DNA from: Pseudomonas sp. B21-056
GTDB lineage: Bacteria; Pseudomonadota; Gammaproteobacteria; Pseudomonadales; Pseudomonadaceae
Direction: 5' to 3'
NCBI RefSeq assembly: GCF_026016325.1
Contig: NZ_CP087203.1
Coordinates: forward strand, 3,286,001-3,350,000
Length of the DNA: 64,000 nucleotides
In this document: piece after piece, positions 8,460 through 17,055 of the stretch
Numbering within the stretch: position 1 is the first letter of the stretch
How the letters are laid out: each line of letters begins with the position of its first letter
Made by a program: the position numbers and the translations under genes
Notes under the pieces: model-generated
Database searches by the model: none
Told to the model about the DNA's origin: nothing
What the model saw: only the letters and a program-made list of their open reading frames with translations

Positions 8460-9407
8460 ATGAACCTCAAGTTCCTCGAAACCTTCGTCTGGGTTGCCCG
8501 CCTGCAAAGCTTCAGCCTGACCGCCGAAAAAATGTTCAGCACCCAGGCGGCGATTTCCAGCCGGATCGCCTCGCTGGAGGATGAGTTGGGTCTGCGCCTG
8601 TTCGTGCGGGATTCTCGTGGCGTGTCGCTGACGCCCGAAGGCTTCAAGGTGCTCAACTACGCCGAGCAGATGCTCGAGGTCCAGCGTGCGCTGAAACAGT
8701 CGCTGGACACCGGCAGCGCCCAGCAAGGCCTGGTGCGCATCGGCGTGATGGATACGGTGATCCACACCTGGTTGAGCCCGTTGATGTCGATGCTGATGCA
8801 GGCCTTTCCGGCGGTGGAAATCGAAATCACCGCCGACGCTGCGCGCAATCTGTGCGACCAGTTGCAGAAGGGTTACCTGGACATCGCCTTCCAGACCGAC
8901 CTGGTCCGTCACGAAAGTGTGCGCAACCTCGAACTGGGGCACTACCCCATGCACTGGATCGCCGCCAGTCACTCGATCTACGCCCGGCCCTATGCGTCGC
9001 TGGCCGAAATGGCGAGTGAACGCATCATCACCTTCGTCAAGCAGTCACGGCCGCATCAGGATGTCCTCAACCTGCTGTACGCCCAAGGGGTCAACGCGCC
9101 GCGGGTCAGTTGTGTCAACTCGGTGTCGGCCATGACCCGGCTGATCCGGGACGGTTTCGGCATCGGTGCCTTGCCCGCCGCGTTGGTGGCCAAGCCCCTG
9201 GCAAGTGGCGAGCTGATCCAGCTCGAACCGGGCACTTCCCTGCCCCAGTTGAACGTCGTCGCCTCCTGGCGCGCGGGCGTGGGGCTGGAACTGATCGAGA
9301 GCATCGTCCAGATGAGCCGCCAGGTGGTGGGCCAATATGCCCTCGATGTCGGGCCCCAACGCATGGTGGCGGCGCCAGGCCTGAACAGCCCACTGTCCCT
9401 CGAATAA
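8460..9407 (+). CDS. LysR-family transcriptional regulator (paralogue 1)
   Basis: A 315-residue LysR protein. The winged helix-turn-helix occupies about residues 1-60 (LKFLETFVWVARLQSFSLTA...), followed by the two-lobe effector domain. I start at the ATG at 8460, which gives the canonical N-terminus; upstream in-frame sequence reads as intergenic. It is strikingly similar to the LysR protein at 11047 (shared FLETFVWVARL, VIHTWLSPL, RPHQD-LNLL and RDGFGIGA-PAALV). It is divergent from the OprD porin gene and precedes the DUF1445 gene, either of which could be its target. Confidence 0.92.
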   Translation: MNLKFLETFVWVARLQSFSLTAEKMFSTQAAISSRIASLEDELGLRLFVRDSRGVSLTPEGFKVLNYAEQMLEVQRALKQSLDTGSAQQGLVRIGVMDTVIHTWLSPLMSMLMQAFPAVEIEITADAARNLCDQLQKGYLDIAFQTDLVRHESVRNLELGHYPMHWIAASHSIYARPYASLAEMASERIITFVKQSRPHQDVLNLLYAQGVNAPRVSCVNSVSAMTRLIRDGFGIGALPAALVAKPLASGELIQLEPGTSLPQLNVVASWRAGVGLELIESIVQMSRQVVGQYALDVGPQRMVAAPGLNSPLSLE

Positions 9408-9497
9408 CTTTTCTTTATCCGGGGGTACCAACATTCCTTGTTGGACGTCATCGCCTGGGTTTTCTAAAAAGGACTGACGAACCCATGGAGAACCTCG

Positions 9498-10301
9498 ATG
9501 ACCCCGTCAGCCCTGTCCTTTGAACAACTGCAGCAGAGCGATCCAATTGCCTTGCGCCAGAGCATCGCCGCCGGCCGCTATCAGGGCCATACCAGCGGCC
9601 TGGGCAAGGGCCGGGTGCAGGCCAATATCGTGATCCTGCCCGGCGATTGGGCCAACGAATTCCTGCGCTACTGCACCCTCAATCGCCAGGCTTGCCCGGT
9701 ATTGGACGTGACCGAACCCGGCGATCCGTACTTTCGCAACCTGGGCAGCGCCATCGATATCCGCCATGAAGTGCCCCGCTACCGGGTTTTCCGTCATGGC
9801 GAGCTGAGCGAAGAACCGCTGGACATCGAACATCTGTGGCAGGAGGACATGGTCGCCTTCGCCCTGGGCTGTTCGTTCTCCTTCGAACAACCGCTGCTGG
9901 AGGCCGGCATTCGGCTGCGGCACATCGATCTGGGGCGCAACATCGCCATGTTCCGCACCAACATCGACACCCGCCCTACCGCCCGGCTCTCCGGCAAAAT
10001 GGTGGTGACCATGCGGCCGATGAAAGCCGCCGCCGCGATCCAGGCGATCCAGATCACCGGTCGCATGCCCAATGTCCATGGCGCCCCGGTCCACATCGGC
10101 GACCCGTCGCTGATCGGCATCCAATCCCTGGACAGGCCGGATTACGGCGACGCCGTGCCGGTCGAAGCGGATGAGATCCCGGTGTTCTGGGCCTGCGGGG
10201 TGACACCACAGTCGGTGGTCCAGGCGTCTCGTCCACCACTGTGCATCACCCACGCGCCGGGCTGCATGCTGGTGACGGATTTGTGGAATAGTGCTTTGTA
10301 G
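9498..10301 (+). CDS. DUF1445 / putative hydro-lyase (D-glutamate cyclase-like family)
   Basis: A 267-residue protein of the UPF0317/DUF1445 'putative hydro-lyase' family, recognised from [18 protein letters not shown], the central [12 protein letters not shown] and the C-terminal [13 protein letters not shown]. Mammalian relatives include mitochondrial D-glutamate cyclase, which converts D-glutamate to 5-oxo-D-proline. Whether bacterial members share that activity is not settled from sequence. It sits 90 bp after LysR paralogue 1 on the same strand, and a second LysR paralogue lies downstream. Full length for the family. Confidence 0.85.
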   Translation: MTPSALSFEQLQQSDPIALRQSIAAGRYQGHTSGLGKGRVQANIVILPGDWANEFLRYCTLNRQACPVLDVTEPGDPYFRNLGSAIDIRHEVPRYRVFRHGELSEEPLDIEHLWQEDMVAFALGCSFSFEQPLLEAGIRLRHIDLGRNIAMFRTNIDTRPTARLSGKMVVTMRPMKAAAAIQAIQITGRMPNVHGAPVHIGDPSLIGIQSLDRPDYGDAVPVEADEIPVFWACGVTPQSVVQASRPPLCITHAPGCMLVTDLWNSAL

Positions 10302-10337
10302 GGAACGAACAAGGCTTATTGGTCAAGCCATCTATCC

Positions 10338-10427
10338 TGTGGGAGCGAGCCTGCTCGCGATAACGGTGTGTCAGGCACAATCAATATTGACCCTGCCGCC
10401 GCCATCGCGAGCAGGCTCGCTCCCACA
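10338..10427. repeat. REP pair (GGGAGCGAGCCTGCTCGCGAT class)
   Basis: Inverted arms TGTGGGAGCGAGCCTGCTCG and CGAGCAGGCTCGCTCCCACA flank about 45 bp. It fills the gap between the DUF1445 gene and the NTF2-like gene. Confidence 0.9.
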
Positions 10428-10467
10428 GGGGTTTTGCGTCGCTCTTTCAACCCGACATGGACACCCG

Positions 10468-11007
10468 ATGAACACCGCCCAACGATCGATCCAACATTAC
10501 ATCAACGCCAAGGACAGCAACCGCCCTCACCTGTTGGCCCAGGCCTTCACGGCCGAGGCCGTGCTGGACATGATCGTGCGCACCGGCTCGATCTCTTTTC
10601 CGGGGCACGTGGAAGGCCGCGAGGCCATTGGCGAAGTCCTGGTCAGGCGCTTTGGCCAGACGTTCGAGAACGTCTATACGTTTTGCCTGGGAGCCCCGCC
10701 GTCCGCCAACACCAAGGCGTTCCAGTGCAAATGGCTGGTGGCGATGTCGGACAAGCACAGCGGCGAGGTGCGAGTCGGTTGTGGTGTATATGACTGGCAG
10801 TTCGAGCCCGGGTCGAATAGGGCCGAACGACTGACCATCACCATCGAGCACATGGCAACCCTGCCGGCCGCCGATCTTGCGCCGGTCATGACCTGGGTCT
10901 CGGCGCTGGACTATCCATGGTGCGCTGTTCATGCGGTCATGAACAACATGCCGGATATAGCCGGGCTTCAAGCGGTGCTCCAGTATGTGGCGGCCGAAAC
11001 GCTGTAA
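10468..11007 (+). CDS. NTF2-like / SnoaL-type protein
   Basis: A 179-residue protein. Residues 1-130 have the pattern of a SnoaL-like NTF2 fold: a helical start, then HLLAQAFTAEAVLDM and a run of beta strands with GREAIGEVLVRRF. About 45 extra C-terminal residues contain DYPWCAVHAVMNNMP. I start at the ATG at 10468 because sequence upstream is a REP element. NTF2-like proteins serve as dehydratases, isomerases or ligand-binding subunits; the specific reaction cannot be read. It lies between the DUF1445 gene and the second LysR paralogue, 39 bp before the latter, so it may be co-transcribed with it. Confidence 0.7.
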   Translation: MNTAQRSIQHYINAKDSNRPHLLAQAFTAEAVLDMIVRTGSISFPGHVEGREAIGEVLVRRFGQTFENVYTFCLGAPPSANTKAFQCKWLVAMSDKHSGEVRVGCGVYDWQFEPGSNRAERLTITIEHMATLPAADLAPVMTWVSALDYPWCAVHAVMNNMPDIAGLQAVLQYVAAETL

Positions 11008-11046
11008 TCGACTCATTGCCAACCTCAGCTCCAAGGAGCCGCCGAC

Positions 11047-11967
11047 GTGAATATCAAGTTTCTGGAAACCTTCGTCTGGGTCGCTCGCCTGAAGAGTTTC
11101 CGGCTCACGGCGGAGAAGCTGTTCACCACCCAGGCGTCCATCTCCAGCCGGATCGCGGCCCTGGAAGACGAAATGGGCGTGCGGCTGTTCGTGCGCGACT
11201 CCAAAGGTGTGTCGCTGACCTCCGAGGGGCAGCGGGTGCTGGAATACGCCGAACGCATCATGGACACCATGCAGAGCATGAAGGCGGTGATCAAGGATCC
11301 GCGCCAGGTGCGTGGCCGGATCCGCATCGGCGCCATGGACACGGTCATCCACACCTGGCTCAGCCCGCTGGTGACACGCCTGATGGAATGCTATCCGGCC
11401 CTGGAAATCGAACTGTCGGCCGACACCGCGAGCAATCTGTGTTCCCAACTGGAGAAAGGCTACCAGGACATCATTTTCCAGACCGATATCCTGCGCCTGG
11501 ACAGCGTGCGCAATGCATTGCTGACCCGTTATCCGATGCACTGGCTGGTACGCACCGGCTCGGTCTATGACCGGCAATACACCTCGCTGGAGGATCTGTC
11601 CCAGGAACGCATCGTGACCTTCTCACGCAACTCGCGGCCCCATCAGGACATCCTCAACCTGCTGCACTCGGCGAACATCGTTTCTCCACGCATCAACTGC
11701 GTGAACTCGGCCTCGGCCATCACCCGCCTGGTTCGCGACGGCTTCGGCATCGGCGCCATGCCGGCGGCACTGGTGCAGGGCGAACTGGCCCAGGGCACCT
11801 TGACGTTGATAAGCGGCGTACCGCTGCCCTCGGTGATGGACATCGTTGCCAGTTGGCGTACCGGCGCGGGCATGGAACGGGTGGAAGACATCGTCAGCCT
11901 GACCCGGGACGTGGTGGGTGAGTTCGTCGCCGCCCTGCCCGTGGGGTACCGGTTGGAGACGGAGTAG
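11047..11967 (+). CDS. LysR-family transcriptional regulator (paralogue 2)
   Basis: A 306-residue LysR protein starting at a GTG preceded by AAGGAG. It has an N-terminal winged helix-turn-helix and an effector domain very similar along its whole length to the LysR protein at 8460 (FLETFVWVARLKSFRLTAEK, MDTVIHTWLSPL, SRPHQDILNLL). The pair encloses the DUF1445 and NTF2-like genes, suggesting an old duplication and related but distinct effectors. Which genes it controls is unknown. Confidence 0.92.
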   Translation: MNIKFLETFVWVARLKSFRLTAEKLFTTQASISSRIAALEDEMGVRLFVRDSKGVSLTSEGQRVLEYAERIMDTMQSMKAVIKDPRQVRGRIRIGAMDTVIHTWLSPLVTRLMECYPALEIELSADTASNLCSQLEKGYQDIIFQTDILRLDSVRNALLTRYPMHWLVRTGSVYDRQYTSLEDLSQERIVTFSRNSRPHQDILNLLHSANIVSPRINCVNSASAITRLVRDGFGIGAMPAALVQGELAQGTLTLISGVPLPSVMDIVASWRTGAGMERVEDIVSLTRDVVGEFVAALPVGYRLETE

Positions 11968-11995
11968 GCTCCTTATTTAGTTGTTAGCTGATACA

Positions 11996-12097
11996 CCGCT
12001 ATCGCGAGCAGGCTCGCTCCCACAGGGGGACTGCGGCGTACACAAACTCCCAGCCTGCCACAATCAATTGTGGGAGCGAGCCTGCTCGCGATAGCGG
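11996..12097. repeat. REP pair (GGGAGCGAGCCTGCTCGCGAT class)
   Basis: Inverted arms CCGCTATCGCGAGCAGGCTC and its complement, about 45 bp apart, lie between the second LysR gene and the GNAT-like gene. Confidence 0.9.
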
Positions 12098-12192
12098 CGT
12101 ATCAATCAACCCCGTCATCATAGCTTCACACCACTGCCCTACCGTGTGCGCCGATTGTTCCAGTCTCCTTCAATCGGTGAGCCGCTTACCTG

Positions 12193-12942
12193 ATGCAAGC
12201 CCTCCTGAAAAAAACTCGAAGTGAAGCCCCAGTACACCTGCAACCGACCCATGACGATGCGATCAGCGTCCGATTCCTGACAAATACCGATATCCCTTCG
12301 TTATTGGCACTCGAACAAAGGAAATGGACCGACGACCAGCGGGCCAACGCGGCCATGCTGGCAAGCCGAATCGCAGCCTTCCCGACCTTGAGTGTCGGTG
12401 CGTTCTGTGCGCATACCGGTGCCGCACTGGCCTCCTTGTTCATGAAACCTACCCGACACGACGTCATTCACCATTGCTCGACCTGGGAGGACTGTGCCAA
12501 GCAACAGCGCGGCGATGAGTCGGCAACAACCGGCACGTTGTTCGGCATCAGCCTGAGCAGCATCGAACCGAAAGCCGCGAATGCGATCTTCGAATTCTTC
12601 TGGCCCTACGCACTCAAGCAGGGATGGTCGGACATCTACCTGGGCTCTCCCGTGCCAGGGCTGCGGGACTGGCGTTCGAAGAACCCTGGCATCACGGTCG
12701 CGCAGTACGTGCGCGGTCAACGCCAGGGGCTGCCGCTGGACCCACAACTGCGCTACTACTTCAAAAAAGGCTTTCGCCAGATCGTCGCCATCAAGGACAA
12801 CTACTTTCCCCACGAGCCATCGCTGGATGTCGGCGTATTGATCCGGGGCAAAGTGCCGCTGTCGGGGCTTTCGTTCATCTGGAAGCGAATGCCGTTGCCC
12901 TGGTTGCAACGCATGAAAAAACTGGTCTTCGTGTGCCTATGA
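12193..12942 (+). CDS. GNAT-fold putative acyltransferase, first gene of a three-gene unit
   Basis: A 249-residue protein. I place it in the GNAT superfamily from DIPSLLALEQRKWTDDQ near the N-terminus, the central TLFGISLSSIEPKA, and the later GSPVPGLRDW...VAQYVRGQ...LDPQLRYYFKKGFRQI pattern. That pattern resembles the GNAT domains found beside carbon-nitrogen hydrolases. The usual acetyl-CoA loop (Q/R-x-x-G-x-G/A) is not clear, so activity is uncertain. Its stop overlaps the start of the desaturase gene (ATGA at 12939-12942), meaning tight translational coupling. A role in transferring an acyl chain that the desaturase then modifies is an inference. No strong ribosome site precedes the chosen ATG. 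Confidence 0.65.
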   Translation: MQALLKKTRSEAPVHLQPTHDDAISVRFLTNTDIPSLLALEQRKWTDDQRANAAMLASRIAAFPTLSVGAFCAHTGAALASLFMKPTRHDVIHHCSTWEDCAKQQRGDESATTGTLFGISLSSIEPKAANAIFEFFWPYALKQGWSDIYLGSPVPGLRDWRSKNPGITVAQYVRGQRQGLPLDPQLRYYFKKGFRQIVAIKDNYFPHEPSLDVGVLIRGKVPLSGLSFIWKRMPLPWLQRMKKLVFVCL

Positions 12943-13805
12943 AGACCCTCTTCCAAGGCCCCGGCAGCAACCTGCCCAGCTATCTGTTCGTGGCGCTGTG
13001 CGTCGTGAACACGGCGGCAATCGTCTGGCTCGCAGGAAACGCGGCATTCGGATGGCTGGGGCTTGTGCCGCTGGTGATGCTTCAGGCGATCCTGATGATC
13101 GGTGTCCAGGAGATCAAGCACCAGGGTGTGCATCGCCAGTTCCTCGTCGGCACGCGCCTCAACGACGCGTTAGGAACGCTCGCGGCAGCGCTGTTCGGCG
13201 CCAATTTCGTCGGCTACCGCTACTTTCATCTGGAGCATCACCGCAAGACCTGCCAGGCCGACGATCCCGAAGGGCTGATGTATGAACAGTCATGGCGAAC
13301 GCGCCTGATCTGCCTGCTGGGTCCCGTCGAGCAACTCTGGACGACCCTTTCCACCAATGCCATTTCCCGGCGCTATGTCCCGCCTCGTGAAGTCTGGCGC
13401 TGGCGCCGGAACAATGCCCTGATCATCGTGCTCATGGCCGCGCTGGCGGTGGGCATCCATGAGCTGCCGCGTCAGGTCATATGCGCCTGGCTGATCCCCT
13501 ACTGCCTGTTTGCCTGGCTGGATTTCTGGCTGACCCAGGCCGAGCACTACGGTGTCGCGATCTCGGCCCAGGGTTCGCGTCGTGCCCCGGCGGACATCAC
13601 CACGGACGTCTACCTGCCAACCTGGGTGTCCTGGCTCATCCTGCATCGCTCGCTCCATCGCACGCACCATGGTGCGCCGGCGACCCGCTGGTTCCATGCA
13701 TACGCCAAATCGAAGGTGCTGGCAGAAACCCGGCCCGGCAGCGCGATGCAGCTGTCCACTTTCCTCGCAACCTGGATGCGTTTCGGTCCCCGACTCTGGA
13801 AGTAA
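12939..13805 (+). CDS. Membrane fatty-acid desaturase
   Basis: A 288-residue integral membrane diiron desaturase/hydroxylase (FA_desaturase fold). The three histidine boxes are HQGVH (61-65), HLEHH (97-101) and HRTHH (240-244, with H236 nearby), and several hydrophobic segments lie between them. Such enzymes use O2 and an electron donor to introduce a double bond or hydroxyl group into an acyl chain in the inner membrane. The ATG overlaps the preceding stop by four bases; a longer frame extends upstream but only as a shadow of the GNAT gene. The next gene begins three bases after the stop. It is shorter than the housekeeping DesA-type desaturases, suggesting a specialised acyl or amide substrate. 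Confidence 0.88.
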   Translation: MKTLFQGPGSNLPSYLFVALCVVNTAAIVWLAGNAAFGWLGLVPLVMLQAILMIGVQEIKHQGVHRQFLVGTRLNDALGTLAAALFGANFVGYRYFHLEHHRKTCQADDPEGLMYEQSWRTRLICLLGPVEQLWTTLSTNAISRRYVPPREVWRWRRNNALIIVLMAALAVGIHELPRQVICAWLIPYCLFAWLDFWLTQAEHYGVAISAQGSRRAPADITTDVYLPTWVSWLILHRSLHRTHHGAPATRWFHAYAKSKVLAETRPGSAMQLSTFLATWMRFGPRLWK

Positions 13806-13808
13806 GCC

Positions 13809-14564
13809 GTGAACAACCAAACCCATGACGGGGCTGTGCCCTTCCAGCCCTTCTGGAACGACACACCGATCAAGACCTATCTGTTCGATGCTTTTTCAGT
13901 GCTGCTGCCCGCGGGGGAACAATTCGTGATTTCGGTGGTGGAGTCAGCCGCGTTGCAACTGCAACAGCGCTCGACGCTGGCCGAGGATTCGCGCCGCTTT
14001 GTGGCCGAGGAACGCGCGCATCAGCGAGCGCACCGGCTCTACAACCAGCAACTGGAAAAGCAAGGATTCGAGGTCAGCAAGTACGAAATCGCAATCGAAA
14101 AAGACCTCGCGAGCGTGCAATCGAAGTTGTCGCTCAAGGCACAACTGGCCCTGGCCGCCGCGTTCGAGCATGTGACCGCGGTGATCTCCAGGGTCGCCTT
14201 GCGCCAGGGCGGCCTGCTCTCGACTGCAGAGTCTACGCAGACCCGCCTGTGGCGATGGCATTGCCGCGAAGAAGTGGCGCACCAGCACGTCACCACGGAT
14301 CTGTTGCGGGCGTTGGGCATTCCTTACCGGCAGCGCATTTTCTGGTTTATGGCAGCGTCGGCACTCCTGGCCTTCGATGTCCTTCGTCATGTGCATGGCT
14401 TTGCCCGCCTCGACATCCAGCGTAGACGGGTCAGCGCCGGACAGGTGCGACGGGCAGCGGGTCGACTGCTGCTGCGCGATGGCATGAACCTGGGCTTGTT
14501 GGCCGTCGGATGGGGCGGCTACTTCTTGCCGTTGAAAGCCGATGCGACCGCGAACTGTCAGTGA
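13809..14564 (+). CDS. Predicted metal-dependent hydrolase family (PF10118), ferritin-like
   Basis: A 251-residue protein starting at GTG three bases after the desaturase stop. The sequence is mostly helical and carries two ExxH motifs, E68-ERAH-71 region and E155-VAH-158, plus E45 and E120-H121. This is the ligand pattern of a ferritin-like diiron four-helix bundle and matches my memory of the 'predicted metal-dependent hydrolase' family PF10118. A hydrophobic segment (residues ~180-195) may associate it with the membrane. With the GNAT-like and desaturase genes it forms a coupled three-gene unit. The reaction is unknown; oxidation of the same acyl substrate as the desaturase is one possibility. 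Confidence 0.75.
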   Translation: MNNQTHDGAVPFQPFWNDTPIKTYLFDAFSVLLPAGEQFVISVVESAALQLQQRSTLAEDSRRFVAEERAHQRAHRLYNQQLEKQGFEVSKYEIAIEKDLASVQSKLSLKAQLALAAAFEHVTAVISRVALRQGGLLSTAESTQTRLWRWHCREEVAHQHVTTDLLRALGIPYRQRIFWFMAASALLAFDVLRHVHGFARLDIQRRRVSAGQVRRAAGRLLLRDGMNLGLLAVGWGGYFLPLKADATANCQ

Positions 14565-14658
14565 ACTGCAACATCTGCGACTTATTCTGGCCCCATACAC
14601 CAGGGTTCAGCATGAATCGCTGGTCACGCATGCCGGGAATGATCCAAGGAACCCACCC

Positions 14659-16038
14659 ATGAAAATAACGGTATTCGGAAGCGGTTACGTAGGGTTGGTG
14701 CAAGCCGCCGTGCTGGCCGAAGTGGGCCACGACGTGATCTGCATGGACATCGATGAGCAGAAAGTCGAAAGCCTGCGTCAGGGTCAGGTCAGCATCTACG
14801 AGCCGGGCCTGGCGCCATTGGTACGTGAAGGGCTTGAAGCTGGAAGACTGCATTTCACCAGCGATGAACGGCTCGCCGTGCAGCATGGGCAAGTGCTGTT
14901 TATTGCAGTCGGCACGCCTTCCAGGGAGGATGGATCGGCTGATCTGTGCCAGGTGATGGCGGTCGGTGAGGCTGTCGCCCGTTATCGCGAGCAACCGGTC
15001 CTGCTGGTGGAAAAATCCACCGTACCGGTGGGCACCGGCGACGCCCTGCGTGCCCACATCGACAAATGCCTGATCAAGGCCGGTCGCTTGCTGCAATTCG
15101 ATATCGCCTCCAACCCGGAGTTTCTCAAGGAAGGCTCGGCGGTCGCCGATTGCCGCCGCCCGGATCGCATCGTGATCGGCTGCGAGCGTGATGAAGTGCG
15201 GGAAACCATGCGCGAGTTGTATGCACCGTTCAATCGCAACCACGACCGGGTCCTGTTCATGGACCTGCGCAGTGCCGAGCTGACCAAATACGCCGCCAAC
15301 GCCATGCTCGCGACCAAGATCAGCTTCATCAACCAGATCGCGGAACTGGCGGAGCACCTGGGGGCCGATGTCGAGTCGGTGCGCCTGGGCATCGGTGCCG
15401 ATTCACGCATTGGCTACCACTTCATCTACCCGGGCTGCGGCTACGGCGGCTCGTGCTTCCCCAAGGACATGCGCGCCCTGATCCACAGCGCGGAGCAGGC
15501 GCATTGTGCAAGCGATCTGTTGCAGGCGGTGGAAGCCATCAACGGGCGTCAGAAACACAAGTTGTTCGAGCGCATCAACGCGTTCTACCACGGCGATCTG
15601 CGCGGCAAAACCTTTGCGTTGTGGGGGCTGGCCTTCAAGCCGAACACCGACGACATGCGCGACGCACCGAGCCGCGTGCTCCTGGAATCGCTGTGGGCCG
15701 CGGGCGCCAGCGTCCGGGCGTTTGATCCGGAGGCGATGCAGCAAACCCAGCAGCTCTACCCTAACGAGTCGAAACTCATGTTGATGGGCACCCCGGAATC
15801 GGTCTTGCCGGGCGCCGACGCGCTGATCATCTGCACCGAGTGGCAGCCATTCAAGGCGCCGGACTTTGCGCTGATCCAGCAGCGGCTCAAGGCCGCGGTG
15901 GTTTTCGATGGCCGCAACCTGTACGACCCGGAACGCATGGCCGACAAAGGCTTTAGCTATTTTCCGATGGGGCGCGGGCTGTCATGTGATTTGCCCGTCG
16001 CACCGCAAGCTCGATTCCAGATGCCCCGAAGCGCTTGA
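14659..16038 (+). CDS. UDP-glucose 6-dehydrogenase
   Basis: A 459-residue nucleotide-sugar dehydrogenase. It begins MKITVFGSGYVGL (NAD-binding Rossmann motif) and has the catalytic Cys266 in CGYGGSCFPKD; the C-terminal NAD-half domain contains the WGLAFKPNTDDMRDAPS signature. It oxidises UDP-glucose twice to UDP-glucuronate, a precursor for exopolysaccharide, capsule or lipid A modification. The ATG at 14659 is chosen over an upstream in-frame start because it places the dinucleotide motif at the N-terminus. It follows the desaturase trio by 94 bp and ends with a terminator. No glycosyltransferase genes lie alongside. Confidence 0.93.
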   Translation: MKITVFGSGYVGLVQAAVLAEVGHDVICMDIDEQKVESLRQGQVSIYEPGLAPLVREGLEAGRLHFTSDERLAVQHGQVLFIAVGTPSREDGSADLCQVMAVGEAVARYREQPVLLVEKSTVPVGTGDALRAHIDKCLIKAGRLLQFDIASNPEFLKEGSAVADCRRPDRIVIGCERDEVRETMRELYAPFNRNHDRVLFMDLRSAELTKYAANAMLATKISFINQIAELAEHLGADVESVRLGIGADSRIGYHFIYPGCGYGGSCFPKDMRALIHSAEQAHCASDLLQAVEAINGRQKHKLFERINAFYHGDLRGKTFALWGLAFKPNTDDMRDAPSRVLLESLWAAGASVRAFDPEAMQQTQQLYPNESKLMLMGTPESVLPGADALIICTEWQPFKAPDFALIQQRLKAAVVFDGRNLYDPERMADKGFSYFPMGRGLSCDLPVAPQARFQMPRSA

Positions 16039-16153
16039 GCACACCTTTACTTCAAAATAAATGATCTCAAGCAGCATTAATATGAATTTGTAAGCGGAGA
16101 TGGCGGGCGTCACACTGTGCATCGTTCCTCCCCCAAATGTTGGAACACTTAAA

Positions 16154-16189
16154 GGGCTTTCAGGGATTCTCCCGTAAGCCCATTTTTTT
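16154..16189 (+). terminator. Rho-independent terminator after the UDP-glucose dehydrogenase gene
   Basis: GGGCTT (16154-16159) pairs with AAGCCC (16176-16181) around an inner GGGA/TCCC stem, followed by ATTTTTTTG. Confidence 0.75.
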
Positions 16190-16213
16190 GCTCGTTTTTT
16201 GGATTTCCGCTCG

Positions 16214-16921
16214 ATGCTTTCTCGCTGGTTCCCCGCTGCCATCAATACCCGTCCCACCGAATGGAGCCGCGCCGCCATCGGCATGGCCCTGGGGGTCATG
16301 TTCAGTGTCTGGCTTTGCGGCCAGGTGTATGGCCTCGAAGTGGCGCAACACCTGATCGGCCCTCTCGGGGCATCGGCGGTGTTGCTGTTCGCGGTCTCTT
16401 CGGGCGCCCTCGCCCAGCCCTGGTCGATTTTCGGCGGTTACCTGTGTGCATCGGTCGTGGGGCTGCTGGTGGCCCACGTACTGGGCCGCACACTGGGCAG
16501 CGCCTGCCTGGCGGCCGGCATGGCGCTGGTGTTGATGTGCTGGCTGCGCTGCATTCATCCGCCGGCCGGTGCCCTGGCGGCGACGTTGGTGCTGGCGGAC
16601 TCGTCCATTGTCGCCCTGGACTGGCAGGCTCTCGGCGCGGCCATGCTGGCAGGGTCCGCCCTGCTCGCCAGTGCGCTGGTCTACAACAACCTGACACGGG
16701 TGCGCTATCCGAAGCGGGCCAGCGAGCCGGTGGCCGTCATTCCCGCCGACCATCCTCCCGTAGACCGTCAGGCCATTACCGCCGAGGACTTGAAACTGGC
16801 ACTTGCGGAAATGGAAGCATTCTTCGACGTAACCCCTGAAGATCTCGAACAATTGATCCATGCCAGCGAGCGAAATGCCAAGCGCCGCAGCATCACGGAG
16901 GTGCTGTCGGGTCGCGGTTGA
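16214..16921 (+). CDS. HPP-family inner-membrane protein
   Basis: A 235-residue membrane protein. Four to five hydrophobic segments fill residues 20-160, with the namesake IHPPAGA motif in the middle. A ~70-residue cytoplasmic tail follows, rich in acidic residues (TAEDLKLALAEMEAFFDVTPEDL). HPP proteins are widespread and poorly characterised; plant and cyanobacterial members have been linked to nitrite transport. I use the ATG at 16214; an in-frame TTG five codons earlier is less likely. Neighbours on both sides are functionally unrelated. Confidence 0.85.
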   Translation: MLSRWFPAAINTRPTEWSRAAIGMALGVMFSVWLCGQVYGLEVAQHLIGPLGASAVLLFAVSSGALAQPWSIFGGYLCASVVGLLVAHVLGRTLGSACLAAGMALVLMCWLRCIHPPAGALAATLVLADSSIVALDWQALGAAMLAGSALLASALVYNNLTRVRYPKRASEPVAVIPADHPPVDRQAITAEDLKLALAEMEAFFDVTPEDLEQLIHASERNAKRRSITEVLSGRG

Positions 16922-17055
16922 TCCTGTGGCTGCTATAAATATGCAGACAGGACCTGCACGTATGCCGGTTGTGCGAGGCAATTTTGCACTGTTACGATCC
17001 CGACCGGATACGCGCGACACAATTCATAAAGAACAATAAAAGCAGGGAGTTAGCG

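Noticed and set aside
9428..9444. Terminator between LysR paralogue 1 and the DUF1445 gene (CCAAC-N7-GTTGG)
   Set aside because: Only five base pairs and no T tract, so read-through is expected.
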